Shown here piece by piece: positions 45,135 to 48,262 of a stretch of DNA of 48,262 nucleotides; within the stretch, counting starts at the first letter, position 1, and every line of letters starts with the position of its first letter. Position numbers and translations under genes: made by a program. Source of the stretch: Pseudomonadota bacterium (lineage in GTDB: Bacteria > Pseudomonadota > Alphaproteobacteria > Caulobacterales > Caulobacteraceae); contig JAEYWU010000134.1 of NCBI GenBank assembly GCA_023428785.1, positions 1 through 48,262 of the forward strand, given 5' to 3'. A model generated the notes under the pieces. The model did not search any database and was not told the origin of the DNA. It worked only from the letters and a program-made list of their open reading frames with translations.

Positions 45135-47632
45135 GCCGCGCGTTCCACCGGCTGGCTCGCCAACAACGCCTGAATACAGTCGATCAGGGCGTCCGGACGG
45201 ATGGGCTTGGCCAGGTGCCTGTCGGCGCCGGAGGCCAGGCTGGCCTGAACGTGCTCAGGCAGGGCATTGGCCGTCAGACTGACGATCGGGGTGTGGCCAC
45301 GCCCTTCCTGCGCCTCCAGCGCACGGATTTCGCGCGTGGCGGAGTGACCATCGAGGACGGGCATCTGTACGTCCATGAGGACGATGTCATAGGCGCCGGT
45401 CGCGAAGGCTTCGACTGCCTCCCGACCGTTGCCGGCGATCTCAAGCTCGACGCCGAGCGGCTCGAGAATGAGGCTGACGACCCGCTGGTTCGTCGGGTGA
45501 TCCTCGGCCAGGAGGATGCGCACGGGGCGGTCGATGTCATGTCCCGGATCGACCGTGCTTTCGGCTGGCGATGATGACGCCAGAGCTGCGTCGGTCGCTT
45601 GGACCTGCACGTCCACGACGAACAGGGCGCCGATGCCGGGGCGTGCGAAGGCGCGGATCTTCCCGCCCATCAACTCCGCCAGCGAGGCGCAGATCGACAG
45701 ACCCAGACCCGTGCCGCCGAAGCGACGCGTCGTGGACTGGTCCGCCTGCTCAAAGCGTTCGAAGAGCCGGGAAGCCTGAGCCTGTTCAAAGCCGATGCCG
45801 GTGTCGCGGACCGAGAAGCGAAGCCCATCTCGCGTCTTCGCCACGCGCAGGGTCACCCGCCCGGCCTCGGTGAACTTGACGGCGTTGGACAGCAAGTTCG
45901 ACAGAATCTGGGTGAGCCGCACGGAGTCGCCGAGGTAGGCGCCACGGGCCTGCGCCGAAACGCTGTAGTCCAGTGTCAGTCCGCGCGCCGCCGCCGCCGC
46001 CGCATGGAGTGAGGCGATGTCACGGACCATCTGTTCGACGTCAAACGGGCGCGCCTCGAGTTTGAGGTGACCGGCCTCAATCTTGGATACGTCGAGGATG
46101 TCGTTCACGACCTGCTCGAGCAGCCGTCCGGAAGAGACGATCAGCGTCGCCATCTCGCGGTGCTCCGGCTCGTCCAGACGCTGACGCAGGAGATCGGACA
46201 GCGCGACGACCCCATTCAGCGGCGTACGCAGCTCGTGGCTCATATTGGCGAGGAAGGCCGACTTGGCCAGATTGGCGCGTTCGAGCTCGGCCGTCCGCTC
46301 CTTGACCCGGCGCTCCAGACCCTCAGTCAGTTCGCGGACCTGCTGCCGCTCACTGGACAGGTTGCGAGCCAGGGCGCCGATCTCATCCGGGCGAGTCTCG
46401 ATATCGGCGACCGAGCGGCCAACCCCGCCTTCGGCAAGTCGCCGGATCGGGTCGGTGATCAGATTGCGAGCGAACAGGAAGGCCAAAAGGGCCTGAAGCA
46501 AGAGGGCCGCCGCTCCGCCGAGCAGAAGCTTGAAGGTCGAGGCGCGGGCTTCTGCTGCGACGACCTCGCGCGGCATGGTGATCAGGAGATACCAGTCCGG
46601 CCCGCCGAGCCGACCGTAGGCGACATAGCTCTGGCCATCGGGCGACTCTATCACCCCGTGCTCGGTCCCGCTGTCGGCGATGACGCGCATGATGCCATCC
46701 GTGCCGAGATCGCGCTGGAAGCGATCGACCGCTTCGCGGGTCACTTCACCGGGCGCCAGGAATCCCGGATAGGCGATCAGATCACCCTCGCGGGACACGA
46801 TCAGCGCCTCGGCGCCCTCCGGCGCATCGTTGACGGCGCGATGCAGGTAGGAGCCGATGTCCAGTGTCGTGCCGAAGGCGCCGACGAACTGGCCGTCGAT
46901 ATAGACCGGCGTGTGGCATCCTGTCGTGAGCGCGCGGCCTTCCGGATCGGACAAGCGGCGCTCCAGGCGCGTACAGCGCATGGCCCGCGTCGGATTGTTC
47001 TCCGGGCTGACGAGCTGGACCAGTTCTTCGCGCGCGAAGCTGAGGCTCGCCGGCGCGGTCTCGCGATAGAACATCAGCCGGTCCTCGCGCTCGGGCCCGA
47101 AGATGAGGAGACGGTCGTCCGGCGTGAAGAAATAGAAGTTGTCGAACTTGTCTGGATCCGAGGCGCCGCTGGCTACGAGCACGTCCGCGGTTGCGACCCA
47201 GAGCGCTCGTTCTTCAGGGCCAATCGCGGCGCCGTCCGCCAAGAAGGCTCCGAGCCCATAGAGCTGGTTGCCTGAACCGGGAGCCAGCCCCTCGAACAGC
47301 TCGGGTACGCTGCGGCGGGTGCCGTCGGAACGAAGCGGAAAATAGCGCTGGAAGCGTTCGTCAGCCGAGACGCCGGGTGAGGCGCGAAGATTGCGCCGCA
47401 GGGCCCTGACCGCAGCTTCATGTCGCCGTCGCAAGTCGTTGAAGAGGCTCTGCTCCGTCCGTGTGCGCTCGCGCGCATACAGCATAAGGTCCTGCTGCTT
47501 CTGCTGATGCAGCCTATCCTCGAACGCGTCATAGGCGACGAAGCTCGAAAGCCCCAAGGCGATACCAGTCGCGCAAAACAGTCCAAGAAGCACCTTCTGG
47601 ACCAAGCTCAATCGCATGGCGATCGACTTCAT
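45131..47632 (-). CDS. hybrid sensor histidine kinase / response regulator
   Basis: An 833-residue membrane kinase. A first span (QKVLLGLFCATGIALGLSSF) and a second (LLLGGAAALLLQALLAFLFA) enclose a large extracytoplasmic sensor region that looks Cache-like (ALIVSREGDLIAYPGFL, SYVAYGRLGGPDWYLLITMP). A HAMP-like linker follows, then HisKA with His466 in LANMSHELRTPLNGV, the ATPase domain (NLLSNAVKFTEAG, RDTGIGFEQAQ, FGGTGLGLSICASLAE) and a C-terminal receiver with Asp754 in VLMDVQMPVLDGHSA. The signal and output partner are not known. ATG 47632 is preceded by GGGGAACG; an ATG at 47668 would add 12 residues. Confidence 0.92.
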   Translation of the reverse strand: MKSIAMRLSLVQKVLLGLFCATGIALGLSSFVAYDAFEDRLHQQKQQDLMLYARERTRTEQSLFNDLRRRHEAAVRALRRNLRASPGVSADERFQRYFPLRSDGTRRSVPELFEGLAPGSGNQLYGLGAFLADGAAIGPEERALWVATADVLVASGASDPDKFDNFYFFTPDDRLLIFGPEREDRLMFYRETAPASLSFAREELVQLVSPENNPTRAMRCTRLERRLSDPEGRALTTGCHTPVYIDGQFVGAFGTTLDIGSYLHRAVNDAPEGAEALIVSREGDLIAYPGFLAPGEVTREAVDRFQRDLGTDGIMRVIADSGTEHGVIESPDGQSYVAYGRLGGPDWYLLITMPREVVAAEARASTFKLLLGGAAALLLQALLAFLFARNLITDPIRRLAEGGVGRSVADIETRPDEIGALARNLSSERQQVRELTEGLERRVKERTAELERANLAKSAFLANMSHELRTPLNGVVALSDLLRQRLDEPEHREMATLIVSSGRLLEQVVNDILDVSKIEAGHLKLEARPFDVEQMVRDIASLHAAAAAARGLTLDYSVSAQARGAYLGDSVRLTQILSNLLSNAVKFTEAGRVTLRVAKTRDGLRFSVRDTGIGFEQAQASRLFERFEQADQSTTRRFGGTGLGLSICASLAELMGGKIRAFARPGIGALFVVDVQVQATDAALASSSPAESTVDPGHDIDRPVRILLAEDHPTNQRVVSLILEPLGVELEIAGNGREAVEAFATGAYDIVLMDVQMPVLDGHSATREIRALEAQEGRGHTPIVSLTANALPEHVQASLASGADRHLAKPIRPDALIDCIQALLASQPVERAA

Positions 47633-47687
47633 ACGCACGTTCCCCAAACCCCGGGGCATGGTGCACAAGGCTAGTTAAAGCGCGGTT

Positions 47688-48262
47688 TCAGGCCGTCATT
47701 GCACGGACGGCGTGGAGCACCTGATCAAAGTGCTCGACCAGTTTATCTGCGTCGAGGTCCGCGACAGGCGTTTCGGAATAGCCGAAGCTGGTCAGGATGA
47801 CGGGGGCGCCCAGGGCGCGGGCGCTGGCCAGGTCCGGATAGCTGTCGCCGATCATGATGCAGCGGGCGGGATCGCCGCCGACTCGTTCGACCGCCTCCCG
47901 GAGATGATTTCCGGACGGCTTGCGGGCGCTGACGACGTCGGGGCCGACGATGGCCGAGAATCGGCGCGACAGGTCCAAGGCGTCGAGCAGGGCGACGGAC
48001 AGGTCGGTGCGCTTGTTGGTCACGACGACTAGCCGGGCGCCGGCCAGGGCTAAGGCGTCGAGCGTTTCGACAACGCCGGGATAGGGTCGGCTCTCGTCGG
48101 CGATGCGGGCCAGATACAGGTCGATGAACCGGTCCATCAGGGCGGTCTCGGCGGCCGGATCAAAGGCGGCGCCCGCCTCCTCGAAGCCGTGGGTGAGGAG
48201 GGCCTTCACGCCGCCGCTGATGAGACGCCGTGCCGATGTGATCGGCACGGTCGGCCGGCCGC
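47688..48262 (-). CDS. HAD-family phosphatase (phosphoglycolate phosphatase-like), 5' end beyond the window
   Basis: The visible 191 or so residues are the C-terminal part of a HAD hydrolase. Motif II lies in LVVVTNKRTD (Thr), motif III in ARKPSGNHLREAVERVGG (Lys), and motif IV in CIMIGDSYPDLASARALGAP (Asp pair). The cap region RPYPGVVETLDALALAGA and SGGVKALLTHGF fit Gph. The catalytic DxDGT motif would lie beyond the right edge; the frame stays open to 48262. It lies 55 bp downstream of the kinase start on the same strand and upstream in transcription order. Phosphoglycolate phosphatase is the likeliest function but related activities cannot be excluded. Confidence 0.85.
   Translation of the reverse strand, partial: GRPTVPITSARRLISGGVKALLTHGFEEAGAAFDPAAETALMDRFIDLYLARIADESRPYPGVVETLDALALAGARLVVVTNKRTDLSVALLDALDLSRRFSAIVGPDVVSARKPSGNHLREAVERVGGDPARCIMIGDSYPDLASARALGAPVILTSFGYSETPVADLDADKLVEHFDQVLHAVRAMTA

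Overview
The window reads as a housekeeping stretch of a GC-rich alphaproteobacterial chromosome. The best fit is Caulobacteraceae, probably Brevundimonas or a close relative. That assignment is inference from gene content and order: secG-pyrG ... eno-ftsB-pdhA-pdhB-pdhC-lpdA, a PDH E1-beta with its own lipoyl domain, rpoZ followed by a single rel/spoT, CtrA-like and GANTC motifs beside a division gene, and frequent GTG/TTG starts. I see no rRNA, tRNA, CRISPR array, transposase or prophage module.

Layout. 1-6.6 kb: an OmpA-like barrel protein cut by the left edge, a FabH-type ketosynthase coupled to an NTF2-fold protein, a Ste24-like M48 protease, a second small barrel protein, and small lipoprotein, secreted and HTH genes. 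6.6-12.5 kb: pyruvate phosphate dikinase, a lipoprotein, an SLC13-type permease, then about 740 bp without a gene that holds a 105-bp imperfect palindrome. 12.5-18.6 kb: a cystathionine beta-synthase / gamma-lyase operon, a DUF885 metallopeptidase, a TorF-like porin and a nitronate monooxygenase-like enzyme. 18.8-25.8 kb: secG, pyrG, a double-GNAT protein, rpmF, a lipoprotein, a bulb-lectin protein, eno and ftsB. 25.9-31.7 kb: the pyruvate dehydrogenase operon with two small extra genes (a DUF5076-like protein and a cupin). 31.7-36.7 kb: VOC, NIPSNAP, serine hydrolase, wrbA, a DODA-type dioxygenase, and a LemA/M48 pair. 36.7-42.4 kb: envelope lipoprotein, MoxR ATPase, LysM + degenerate LytM (NlpD-like) protein, DUF924, a small membrane protein, a NYN protein, folK and two small genes in a patch that looks less GC-rich. 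42.5 kb to the end: rpoZ-rel, a hybrid histidine kinase and a truncated HAD phosphatase.

How it fits together. The core is central carbon metabolism around PEP and pyruvate (ppdK, eno, the PDH complex), sulfur amino acid metabolism (CBS + CGL), nucleotide and folate synthesis (pyrG, folK), protein export and translation (secG, rpmF), stringent response (rpoZ-rel) and envelope or division functions (ftsB, NlpD-like, barrels, lipoproteins, M48 proteases).

I did not find a clear new defence or mobile system. The most unusual signals are structural. Five of seven convergent gene pairs share their stop codons in a CTAG/TTAG tetranucleotide. A CtrA-like box with back-to-back GANTC sites sits at the start of ftsB. 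A perfect palindrome overlaps the likely rpoZ promoter. rel may start at a CTG. The rpmF stop codon lies in the loop of a perfect hairpin. Two lipoyl domains are about 93% identical in DNA.
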